Positions 1 to 5,295 of a stretch of 5,295 nt of DNA are shown here, one piece after another. Source of the DNA: Ruminococcus sp. (lineage in GTDB: Bacteria > Bacillota > Clostridia > Oscillospirales > Ruminococcaceae); the NCBI GenBank assembly GCA_014799765.1, contig JAAVHK010000035.1:8747-14041 (forward strand), in the 5' to 3' direction. A model generated the notes under the pieces. The model did not search any database. It had not been told where the DNA came from and saw only the letters and a program-made list of their open reading frames with translations. Made by a program: the position numbers and the translations under genes. Numbering within the stretch: position 1 is the first letter of the stretch; each line of letters opens with the position of its first letter.

Positions 1-624
1 GATATTGATTACGTTGTAGGAACTCACCCGCATTCTGACCATATGGGCGGTATGAGTAAGATTGTGGAACACTTCAATATAGGCGAGATGATTATTCCGC
101 ATATAGACGAAAGCGACACTCCTACAACTAAGTATTTTGAAAAATTTCTTAATGCCTGCTCCGTGAAGAACCTGTCACTGACGGAAGCTGAAATAGGTAG
201 GAAAATAAGTCTCGGTGATGCTGAACTTGAAATAATAGCTCCGTGCAGTGAGGATTACAGTAACGTGAATAATTATTCAGTTACTTTCATAATGAATCAC
301 GGAGACAATAGTTTCATATTCAGCGGTGATGCCGAAAAACTTGCCGAAAATGAAATGATTCAAAGCGGAAAACTTCAGGATATAGACGTTTATAAAGTCG
401 GACATCATGGCAGTGATACATCATCTTCTGAAGACTTCCTGAACGTCATAAAGCCGGATTATGCAGTTATTTCATGTGGTGTCGGGAACTCATACGGACA
501 TCCCTGTGATATAACTATTGAAAATCTGAGTAAATTTACCGATAAGATTTACCGCACAGATATTTCAGGTACTGTCGTATTTACTTCCGACGGCAAAAAT
601 CTTGACGTAAAGACAGAAAGGTAA
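1..624 (+). CDS. ComEC/Rec2-like metallo-beta-lactamase-fold hydrolase, C-terminal part (5' end outside window)
   Basis: The open frame runs from base 1 to a TAA at 622-624 (207 residues visible) and must begin upstream. The nearest ATG (43) falls just after the metal-binding motif, so it cannot be the true start. Visible metallo-hydrolase signatures are THPHSDH at residues 8-14 (HxHxDH), SGD at 108-110 with the Asp as likely bridging ligand, HHGS at 135-138, and GHP at 166-168, which supplies the last His. This order and the NNYS segment near residue 90 resemble the C-terminal nuclease-like domain of the DNA-uptake protein ComEC. No ComEC membrane channel is visible here, and free-standing relatives of this domain, often secreted or lipoprotein-like, are common in Clostridia. 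Substrate and location cannot be told from the fragment; a phosphodiesterase or nuclease activity is an inference. The next gene, a DUF3006 protein, starts 6 bases downstream and supports the family call. Confidence 0.88.
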   Translation, partial: DIDYVVGTHPHSDHMGGMSKIVEHFNIGEMIIPHIDESDTPTTKYFEKFLNACSVKNLSLTEAEIGRKISLGDAELEIIAPCSEDYSNVNNYSVTFIMNHGDNSFIFSGDAEKLAENEMIQSGKLQDIDVYKVGHHGSDTSSSEDFLNVIKPDYAVISCGVGNSYGHPCDITIENLSKFTDKIYRTDISGTVVFTSDGKNLDVKTER

Positions 625-630
625 TATTTT

Positions 631-840
631 ATGAACGTTATTGACCGTTTTGAAAATAATAAAGCTGTCCTCGAAACTGACAGCGGACTGATTGAAATAG
701 AACGCTCACGACTGCCGGAAAACGTCCGTGAAGGTGATGTAGTTACGGAAAATAACGGCGAATGGTTCGTTGACATTCCGGCAACCGAACAGCGACGTCT
801 ATATATGCGTGAATTAATGAAAAGGTTGATGAAAAAATGA
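631..840 (+). CDS. DUF3006 domain-containing small protein
   Basis: This 69-residue protein matches the DUF3006 pattern. It has an N-terminal IDRFENNKAVLE (residues 4-15), an acidic strand-rich middle, RLPENVREGDVV (27-38), then FVDIPATEQRR (46-56) and a basic helical tail ending in KRLMKK. The family is a small beta-rich domain of unknown function, frequently encoded beside or fused to ComEC-like metallo-beta-lactamase hydrolases, as here. The start is ATG 631, with AGAAAGG at 615-621 as ribosome binding site 9 bases upstream. It lies 6 bases after the hydrolase, and its stop overlaps the next start in an ATGA (837-840), which suggests translational coupling. There is no signal peptide or membrane segment. 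A partner or accessory role for the hydrolase is inferred from co-location only. Confidence 0.85.
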   Translation: MNVIDRFENNKAVLETDSGLIEIERSRLPENVREGDVVTENNGEWFVDIPATEQRRLYMRELMKRLMKK

Positions 841-2054
841 CTGATATAATTATAGTAGGTGGCGGAGCTTCTGGCTGTTTCGGAGCAGTACAGGCTACAC
901 GCTTCGGGAAAAGCGTACTTCTTTTTGAACCTAACGAAAAATTAGGACGTAAATTACGCATTACCGGCAAGGGAAGATGTAATCTGACAAATAATTCAGA
1001 CATTCAGGAACATCTGAAAAATATTCCGGTAAATAATCGGTTTATGTACAGTGCATTTTCCGCTTTCGATGCTTACGATACAATGAACTTCTTTGAGGAA
1101 ATCGGCGTACCTCTCAAAACTGAACGTGGTAACAGAGTTTTTCCGGTAAGCGATAATGCCAACGATATAGCCGACGCTCTTGTACGTGAAATGAAAAAAT
1201 CCGGTGTGAAAGTTATCAGAAAACGAGTAACGGAACTTATTACGGAAAATAATATCTGTAAGGGAGTTAAAGCCGGTAACGAAACTTATTACGCCGAATC
1301 CGTTCTGATAGCGTGTGGCGGAAAATCCTATCAGAAAACCGGTTCTGACGGTGACGGTTACAGGCTTGCGGAATCTGTCGGGCATACCATAACCGAAATA
1401 AAACCCAGTCTTGTACCACTTGTATCTCCGGATAAGTACTGTGCTGATATGATGGGTCTTTCACTGAAAAACGTCACACTGAATCTTTATGACCGTGACA
1501 GGATTATATATTCTGAATCCGGTGAAATGCTTTTCACACACTTCGGAGTTTCAGGACCTCTTGTACTCAGTGCGAGTTCTCATATACGTGAAATGCAGTC
1601 CGGAAGATATAAAATTCTCATAGATTTGAAACCGGCTCTTACACCGGAACAGCTTGACAACAGAATACAACGTGATTTTTCCGAAAACTTAAACCGTGAC
1701 TTCATAAACGGTATACGGAAACTTCTTCCGGCGAAAATGATTCCTGTAATGGTCAGACTTTCCGGAATAAGTCCGGAACAGAAAGTAAACAGCATTACAA
1801 GAGAACAGCGTCATAAATTCGGCGAATTACTGAAAGCCTTTCCGGTGAGAATATCGGATTTCAGACCGGTAGAAGAAGCTATCATAACAAGCGGTGGAAT
1901 TTCCGTCAGGGAAATAAACCCTAAAACTATGGAATCTAAAATAATCAAGGGGCTTTTCTTTGCCGGTGAGGTAATAGACGTTGACGCCTATACAGGCGGA
2001 TTCAATTTACAGATTGCTTTTTCAACGGCGTATTCAGCCGTACTAAATATGTAA
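837..2054 (+). CDS. HI0933/YhiN-family NAD(P)/FAD-dependent oxidoreductase
   Basis: This 405-residue flavoprotein is of typical family length. The N-terminal Rossmann motif IIIVGGGASG (residues 4-13) binds FAD. The family hallmark GRKLRITGKGRCNLTN follows at 37-52. Further signatures are GDGYRLAESVGH (172-183), IKPSLVPL (188-195), FTHFGVSGP (233-241), TSGG (351-354) and the C-terminal FAD-contacting block GLFFAGEVIDVDAYTGGFN (372-390) followed by LQIAFSTA. The family is labelled HI0933-like or 'aminoacetone oxidase family' in databases, and the bile-acid enzyme BaiN of Clostridium scindens was assigned to it. The general physiological substrate is not settled, so neither aminoacetone nor bile acid activity should be assumed. 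It is a soluble cytoplasmic protein by appearance. The start is ATG 837, overlapping the DUF3006 stop by 4 bases, with GAAAAGG at 819-825. cmk follows 14 bases downstream; this flavoprotein-cmk-plsC-ispH order is, to my knowledge, recurrent in Clostridia. Confidence 0.93.
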   Translation: MTDIIIVGGGASGCFGAVQATRFGKSVLLFEPNEKLGRKLRITGKGRCNLTNNSDIQEHLKNIPVNNRFMYSAFSAFDAYDTMNFFEEIGVPLKTERGNRVFPVSDNANDIADALVREMKKSGVKVIRKRVTELITENNICKGVKAGNETYYAESVLIACGGKSYQKTGSDGDGYRLAESVGHTITEIKPSLVPLVSPDKYCADMMGLSLKNVTLNLYDRDRIIYSESGEMLFTHFGVSGPLVLSASSHIREMQSGRYKILIDLKPALTPEQLDNRIQRDFSENLNRDFINGIRKLLPAKMIPVMVRLSGISPEQKVNSITREQRHKFGELLKAFPVRISDFRPVEEAIITSGGISVREINPKTMESKIIKGLFFAGEVIDVDAYTGGFNLQIAFSTAYSAVLNM

Positions 2055-2059
2055 AGGAG
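2055..2059 (+). promoter_or_regulatory. Ribosome binding site of cmk
   Basis: AGGAG (within AAAGGAGT) sits in the 14-base gap after the flavoprotein stop and 9 bases before ATG 2069. It fixes the cmk start, which also places the P-loop at the usual distance from the N-terminus. Confidence 0.85.
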
Positions 2060-2068
2060 TTTTTTATT

Positions 2069-2731
2069 ATGAGTATTAATATTGCAATAGACGGACCAGC
2101 CGGAGCAGGTAAAAGTACCGTAGCCAAAGCGGTATCTGCTGAACTGGGTTATATATACGTCGATACCGGTGCATTATACCGTACTATCGCACTTTTTATC
2201 ACGGAGAACAATATTTCTGATGAGAATATCCCGACAGAAATTAAAAATGCAGATGTTTCACTTAAATTTGTCGACGGTGTACAGAAAGTCTTCTTAGGTG
2301 ACAGGGACGTTTCCGGACTTATAAGAACACCTGAAATTTCCATGGAAGCCTCAAGAACATCCGCTATACCGGCGGTACGTGAATATCTTTTCGGAACCCA
2401 ACAGAAAATAGCCCGTGAAAATAACGTCATAATGGACGGCAGAGACATAGGAACGGTTGTACTTCCGGAAGCAGATGTCAAAATATTCCTTACTGCTACT
2501 CCCGAAGAACGTGCAGAACGTCGATATAAGGAACTGTCGGAAAAACCTGACTGTCCGTGTTACGAGGAAATTTTAAGCGACATTACAGAACGTGACCACA
2601 ATGACATGAATCGCCCTGTAGCACCTTTGAAACAGGCAGATGATGCCATACTTGTCGACAGTACTGACCTTACACTTCGTGAAGTGGTTGATACTATAAT
2701 CAGAATAATAAATCAGAAGACAGGCAGGTGA
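2069..2731 (+). CDS. cmk: (d)CMP kinase (cytidylate kinase)
   Basis: This 220-residue enzyme phosphorylates CMP and dCMP with ATP in cytoplasmic pyrimidine nucleotide metabolism. The P-loop GPAGAGKST is at residues 9-17, directly after an IAID strand. It is followed by the YVDTGALYRT segment (30-39), typical of the nucleotide monophosphate-binding region. DGRDIGTVVLPEAD (123-136) is a cytidylate kinase signature. The Arg-rich lid helix ERAERR lies at 147-152, and RDHNDMNRPVAPL at 175-187 carries the Arg and Asp residues that contact the CMP base and phosphate in the family. Length fits the usual roughly 220-230 residues, and no key motif is missing. It begins at ATG 2069 behind a strong AGGAG and ends 4 bases before plsC, so the two are probably co-transcribed and coupled. 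Confidence 0.97.
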   Translation: MSINIAIDGPAGAGKSTVAKAVSAELGYIYVDTGALYRTIALFITENNISDENIPTEIKNADVSLKFVDGVQKVFLGDRDVSGLIRTPEISMEASRTSAIPAVREYLFGTQQKIARENNVIMDGRDIGTVVLPEADVKIFLTATPEERAERRYKELSEKPDCPCYEEILSDITERDHNDMNRPVAPLKQADDAILVDSTDLTLREVVDTIIRIINQKTGR

Positions 2732-2735
2732 TATT

Positions 2736-3350
2736 ATGCTTTACGCTGTAGAAAAATTTGTTGTAAGGGTTGTAATGAGTATAGCTTTCAATCTGCATTT
2801 CGAGGGCAGGGAAAATATCCCTAAAGATACAACAGTAATATTTGCCTCTAATCACCGGAGTAACGCTGACCCGCCTTTCATAGGTTGTGCATTACGTGGT
2901 AAACACGCTTTCATGGCGAAAGAAGAATTATTCAGAAATAAATTTTTCGGTGCGTTGATACGTAGTGCCGGAGCTTTTCCGGTAGCACGTGGCAAGGGTG
3001 ATACGGCTGTTATTGATACGGCAGTTGAGGCACTGAATAATAATAAAAGTCTGATGATTTTTCCTGAGGGTACACGCTCCAAAGACGGTAAGGTACATAA
3101 AGGTCATTCCGGAGCAGGTCTTATTTCTGCACGTTCCGGAAAACCTATAGTGCCGGTAGGAATAGTCTTCGGTGAAAAACTCAAGTTCCGTACAAGAGTT
3201 GTTGTAAAATACGGTAAGCCTATAAATCCGGCTGATTACTGTGAAATATGCGAAACTCCTAATCCTCGTCAGGTAGTCAGATTAAAAAACCGTTACATGA
3301 ATGATATAAAACTTCTCGTTGAGGGTGAGCCGGAGGAAAAAAATGACTAA
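2736..3350 (+). CDS. plsC: 1-acyl-sn-glycerol-3-phosphate acyltransferase (PlsC family)
   Basis: This 204-residue lysophospholipid acyltransferase transfers an acyl group to 1-acylglycerol-3-phosphate to make phosphatidic acid, the precursor of membrane phospholipids. The four family blocks are in order. The catalytic HX4D is seen as NHRSNAD (residues 39-45), and block II as KEELFRNKFFG followed by GAFPVARG (79-86). Block III FPEGTRS (109-115) binds the glycerol phosphate, and block IV is KPIVPVGI (136-143). The N-terminal helix (about 1-20) is hydrophobic with a few charges and probably lies on the inner membrane face; no clear multi-pass segment is present. The start ATG 2736 is preceded by AGGTGAT (2726-2732), which overlaps the cmk stop codon. 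The 3' end overlaps ispH by 8 bases and contains its ribosome binding site. Acyl-donor preference cannot be read from sequence. Confidence 0.94.
   Translation: MLYAVEKFVVRVVMSIAFNLHFEGRENIPKDTTVIFASNHRSNADPPFIGCALRGKHAFMAKEELFRNKFFGALIRSAGAFPVARGKGDTAVIDTAVEALNNNKSLMIFPEGTRSKDGKVHKGHSGAGLISARSGKPIVPVGIVFGEKLKFRTRVVVKYGKPINPADYCEICETPNPRQVVRLKNRYMNDIKLLVEGEPEEKND
3332..3336 (+). promoter_or_regulatory. Ribosome binding site deciding the ispH start
   Basis: GGAGG lies 6 bases before ATG 3343, inside the last codons of plsC. The same frame is open upstream to a TTG at 3319, but that codon has no comparable site and would add eight residues (mostly Arg, Lys and Val) not typical of IspH. ATG 3343 gives MTKITVADSAGFCFGV, the normal IspH N-terminus, and is the preferred start. 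Confidence 0.88.
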
Positions 3351-5277
3351 AATTACAGTAGCAGATTCTGCCGGTTTCTGTTTCGGGGTTGACAGGGCTG
3401 TGAAAATGGTGTATAATGAATTAGACAAGGGTGCTAAGGTTGCAACTTTCGGGGCTATCATACACAACAAGGACGTTGTGAACGATATGTCCGCAAAGGG
3501 TGTAAGGATTGTCAATTCTGTTGACGAACTCAACCCCGACGAAACTGTTGTTATACGTTCACACGGTGTAGGCAGAAATATCTATGAACAGATTGAAAAA
3601 AAAGGTAACAGGCTTCTTGATGCTACGTGTCCGTTTGTTTCAAAGATTCACAGAATTGTTGAGGAAAAAACCAAAGAGGGTTGTTTTATTCTCATTGCAG
3701 GTGATTCAACACACCCCGAAGTGCAAGGAATTGTTGGTCATTGTGAACAAAATTATTTCGTTTTTAAGGATAATTTTGAACTAAAACACTTTTTTGAAAA
3801 TCTGGACGAAAATTTTAAAAAAACTATTGCTTTTATCGCTCAAACGACGTATAATATATTAGTATGGGAAAATTGTTTAAAGGAAATTCCGCCGGATATA
3901 CCTGTTGTTATATCTGATACAATCTGTAACGCTACGGATGTACGGCAGTCAGATGCCTGTAAACTTGCTATGAAGTCCGATATTATGATTGTAGTCGGTG
4001 GCAAACACAGCTCAAATACTGTCAAGCTATATGATGTATGCAGTAAGTATTGTAAAACTTATCATATAGAAAATTCAGCGGAACTTGAATCCCTTGACAT
4101 TCCCGTTGCTGAAAATATCGGCATTACTGCCGGAGCTTCTACTCCGGCTTATATAATTAAGGAGGTACTAACCAAAATGGCAGAAATCGAAAAGGAAACT
4201 ATTCAGGAAGAGGAAAACTTTCAGGAGTTACTTGACAAATCATTCAAAAAAATTCGTACAGGAGATAAAGTAAAGGCTACAGTAGTTGCTGTAAACAATA
4301 CAGAAGTTGTAGTTGACCTCGGTACTAAACACACCGGATATGTCACACTTGAAGACCTTACAGACGACCTGACAAAAAAACCGTCTGATATTGTAAGTAT
4401 CGGAGACGAAATTGACCTTATTGTAGGTCAGGTAAAAGACGGTGAGGGCGTTGCTTTCCTTTCAAAGAAGAAAGTCGACGAACAGGCAGGTTATGAAAAA
4501 ATTGTCAAGGCTAAGGAAGAAGGCACTGTTCTTGAAGGTGTTGTACAGCACATCGTGAACAGGGGCGTTACTCTTAACATTTACGGCGTGAGAGTATTTA
4601 TTCCGGCATCTCAGGCAGGTCTTGCAAAAGGCGAAGAACTCGAAAGTCTCAAGGGCAAAAAAGTAAAGTTCATGATTATTGAAGTTACTGAGGGCAGAAA
4701 AAGAGCTGTCGGCTCTGTAAGGGCTGTACAGAACGCCGAAAAAGAAGAAGCTAAAGCTAAATTCTGGGAAAATACAAGCATTGGCGACACTTTCACAGGT
4801 ACTGTAAAGTCAATTACAAACTTTGGTGCATTCGTTGACCTCGGCGGTATTGACGGAATGGTACATATTTCCGAACTTTCATGGAGAAGACTCAGACACC
4901 CCAGCGAAGTTATAAGTGTCGGCGATACTCTCGAAGTATACATCAAAGACCTTGACAAAGAATCCGGCAGAATTTCACTCGGTCACAGAAAATCTGAAGA
5001 AAACCCTTGGGAAATCTTCATGAATAACTACAAAGTCGGCGACGTTGTGAATGTTACTGTTGTTTCCATAACAGCTTACGGAGCTTTCGCACAGATTATC
5101 GACGGTGTTGACGGTCTCATACACATTTCCAGAATCGCCAACAGAAAAGTTGAAAACGTTAAAGACGTTCTTTCAGTCGGCGACGAAGTAACCGTAAAGA
5201 TTACAAATATCGAAGAAGACAGAAAGAGAGTAAGCATTTCTATCCGTGACGTTGAAGACGCTGAAGAAGCTGAATAA
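3343..5277 (+). CDS. ispH: Bifunctional IspH (HMBPP reductase) / 30S ribosomal protein S1 fusion
   Basis: One continuous 644-residue frame joins two complete proteins. Residues 1 to about 277 are IspH, the [4Fe-4S] enzyme that makes IPP and DMAPP from HMBPP in the last step of the MEP isoprenoid pathway. The three cluster cysteines are present: C13 (GFCFGV), C96 (DATCPFV) and C195 (SDTICNATDVRQ). So are the likely substrate residues H41, H74, H124, E126, T168, S223-S224-N225 and S266 (GASTP). After a charged linker (about 279-303) come four S1 RNA-binding domains, at about 304-375, 392-461, 478-549 and 564-635, followed by an acidic tail. Domains 3 and 4 are the most canonical (TNFGAFVDL, GMVHISEL; TAYGAFAQI, GLIHISRI). 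Four domains is the usual Firmicute form, against six in E. coli. This fusion is known in Clostridia, so it is not an assembly error; no frameshift or stop is seen at the junction. The gene overlaps plsC by 8 bases. Internal expression signals are listed separately. Confidence 0.96.
   Translation: MTKITVADSAGFCFGVDRAVKMVYNELDKGAKVATFGAIIHNKDVVNDMSAKGVRIVNSVDELNPDETVVIRSHGVGRNIYEQIEKKGNRLLDATCPFVSKIHRIVEEKTKEGCFILIAGDSTHPEVQGIVGHCEQNYFVFKDNFELKHFFENLDENFKKTIAFIAQTTYNILVWENCLKEIPPDIPVVISDTICNATDVRQSDACKLAMKSDIMIVVGGKHSSNTVKLYDVCSKYCKTYHIENSAELESLDIPVAENIGITAGASTPAYIIKEVLTKMAEIEKETIQEEENFQELLDKSFKKIRTGDKVKATVVAVNNTEVVVDLGTKHTGYVTLEDLTDDLTKKPSDIVSIGDEIDLIVGQVKDGEGVAFLSKKKVDEQAGYEKIVKAKEEGTVLEGVVQHIVNRGVTLNIYGVRVFIPASQAGLAKGEELESLKGKKVKFMIIEVTEGRKRAVGSVRAVQNAEKEEAKAKFWENTSIGDTFTGTVKSITNFGAFVDLGGIDGMVHISELSWRRLRHPSEVISVGDTLEVYIKDLDKESGRISLGHRKSEENPWEIFMNNYKVGDVVNVTVVSITAYGAFAQIIDGVDGLIHISRIANRKVENVKDVLSVGDEVTVKITNIEEDRKRVSISIRDVEDAEEAE
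3389..3417 (+). promoter_or_regulatory. Candidate internal sigma-A promoter, exact consensus
   Basis: TTGACA at 3389-3394 and TATAAT at 3412-3417 are separated by exactly 17 bases, a 12/12 match to the housekeeping promoter consensus. No TG extension precedes the -10. The expected transcript start is about 3423-3425, on A or G. It lies inside ispH (residues 16-25), so the RNA would lack the ispH start and the C13 codon and could usefully encode only the S1 half, from the internal start at 4177. A caution is that the TTGACA is partly dictated by the conserved IspH residues GVDRAV. Whether it fires inside a transcribed operon is not known. Confidence 0.55.
3827..3855 (+). promoter_or_regulatory. 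Weak second internal promoter candidate
   Basis: A perfect TATAAT at 3850-3855 has TTGCTT at 3827-3832, with a 17-base spacer. The -35 matches consensus at only three of six positions. The surrounding 3740-3880 stretch is the most AT-rich part of the ispH half, which makes chance matches more likely. It would also produce a transcript covering only the S1 half. Confidence 0.22.
4129..4148 (+). other. GC-rich hairpin just upstream of the internal S1 start
   Basis: GCCGGAG (4129-4135) and CTCCGGC (4142-4148) form a perfect 7-bp stem with a 6-base CTTCTA loop. It is followed by an AT-only stretch (TTATATAATT, 4149-4158) and then the Shine-Dalgarno. It is not a typical intrinsic terminator because no U-run follows. 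Possible roles are an RNA-processing or stability element, or a site for S1 autoregulation. It encodes conserved IspH residues (AGASTPA), so part of the symmetry could be coincidental. Confidence 0.5.
4159..4179 (+). promoter_or_regulatory. Internal Shine-Dalgarno and in-frame ATG for free ribosomal protein S1
   Basis: AAGGAGGT (4159-4166) matches the anti-Shine-Dalgarno over eight bases, the best site in the window and better than that of any annotated gene start here. It lies 10 bases before ATG 4177, which is codon 279 and in frame. The eight bases encode K273-E274 plus part of V275, near the IspH C-terminus. E274 uses GAG although 17 of 20 Glu codons in the IspH half are GAA; Lys codons are mixed and give no signal. 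Confidence 0.7.
4177..5277 (+). other. Predicted separately translated 30S ribosomal protein S1 (nested in the ispH fusion)
   Basis: Starting at codon 279 gives a 366-residue protein with four S1 domains, the size and architecture of an ordinary Firmicute S1. Its N-terminus, MAEIEKETIQEEENFQELLDKS in two runs (MAEIEKETIQ, then EEENFQELLDKS), resembles the acidic leader with an (E)ELL.KS element that precedes the first domain in free-standing S1 proteins. S1-family proteins bind mRNA and, in Gram-negatives, help load it onto the 30S subunit; the Firmicute role is less certain. Phe and Asn codon choice differs from the IspH half (TTC and AAC preferred), as expected for a more highly expressed protein. 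Separate production is inferred from the internal start signals and is not proven. Confidence 0.6.
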
Positions 5278-5295
5278 TTATCCGCTATGAAATCA
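5278..5295. other. Start of the downstream region, no feature seen
   Basis: Eighteen bases follow the S1 stop. They contain no hairpin or T-run and no ribosome binding site, so whether transcription ends or continues beyond the window cannot be judged. Confidence 0.6.

Noticed and set aside
43..624. Complete 193-residue gene starting at ATG 43
   Set aside because: The frame is open to base 1 and codes the essential HxHxDH metal motif just before this ATG, so the gene is cut by the window edge rather than starting here.
602..630. Promoter-like TTGACG-N17-TATTTT before the DUF3006 gene
   Set aside because: The -10 matches only four of six bases and it lies at a 6-base operon junction, so a separate promoter is not needed or well supported.
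3319..3342. Eight-codon TTG-initiated upstream extension of ispH
   Set aside because: No suitable ribosome binding site precedes TTG 3319. The GGAGG at 3332-3336 is placed for ATG 3343, which gives the normal IspH N-terminus.
3595..3603. Slippery A_AAA_AAA heptamer (A8 run) in ispH as a programmed frameshift site
   Set aside because: A -1 shift meets TAA almost at once (AGG TAA). No obvious stimulatory structure was seen, and the run simply encodes Glu-Lys-Lys.
4094..4157. TTGACA at 4094 and TATAAT at 4152 as a promoter for S1
   Set aside because: They are far too distant to work together, and neither has a partner at 16-18 bases. A start after the TATAAT would fall within the Shine-Dalgarno.
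4129..4158. Hairpin at the IspH/S1 junction as an intrinsic terminator
   Set aside because: The stem is only 7 bp and is followed by mixed A/T bases, not a U-run. Termination here would also cut off the S1 coding region.
4611..4958. Antisense open frame of 115 codons within the S1 domains, and other minus-strand frames
   Set aside because: They lie opposite clearly conserved proteins, have no recognisable motifs and no convincing ribosome binding site, and are explained by the codon bias of the sense genes.
4252..5247. Repeats in the S1 region as a DNA repeat array
   Set aside because: The similarity is at the protein level among four S1 domains. DNA identity between them is too low for a recent tandem duplication.

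Overview
This window is a compact piece of a bacterial chromosome. All six genes lie on the + strand and are packed end to end, with gaps of 4-14 bases or overlaps of 4-8 bases. Moderately AT-rich codon use, strong Shine-Dalgarno sites, a short four-domain S1 protein and above all an IspH-S1 fusion point to an anaerobic Clostridia-type Firmicute. A Ruminococcus/Oscillospiraceae-like gut organism is my best guess, but the genus is an inference from style and gene content. There is no sign of insertion sequences, phage, CRISPR, tRNA or rRNA.

Layout: (1) 1-624, the 3'-terminal part of a ComEC-like metallo-beta-lactamase-fold hydrolase that enters from the left edge; (2) 631-840, a 69-residue DUF3006 protein, a common partner of such hydrolases; (3) 837-2054, an HI0933/YhiN-family FAD flavoprotein; (4) 2069-2731, cytidylate kinase (cmk); (5) 2736-3350, a PlsC-type 1-acylglycerol-3-phosphate acyltransferase; (6) 3343-5277, a fused IspH reductase and ribosomal protein S1. 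The last 18 bases hold no gene or terminator. No stretch over 300 bases lacks a gene.

The last four genes are housekeeping functions: a flavoprotein of unclear role, pyrimidine nucleotide recycling, phosphatidic acid synthesis, isoprenoid precursor synthesis and translation. No intrinsic terminator is visible between genes, so a polycistronic message is likely.

The most interesting part is the last gene. Inside the continuous IspH-S1 reading frame lie elements that look like independent expression signals for the S1 half. There is an exact-consensus TTGACA-N17-TATAAT at 3389-3417, and a GC-rich 7-bp perfect hairpin at 4129-4148. A full AAGGAGGT Shine-Dalgarno at 4159-4166 sits 10 bases before an in-frame ATG at 4177, exactly where a normal S1 protein would begin. 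Phe and Asn codon choice also changes across this junction. My hypothesis is that the gene makes two products, the 644-residue fusion and a free 366-residue S1. This would let the cell make abundant S1 without equal amounts of IspH.
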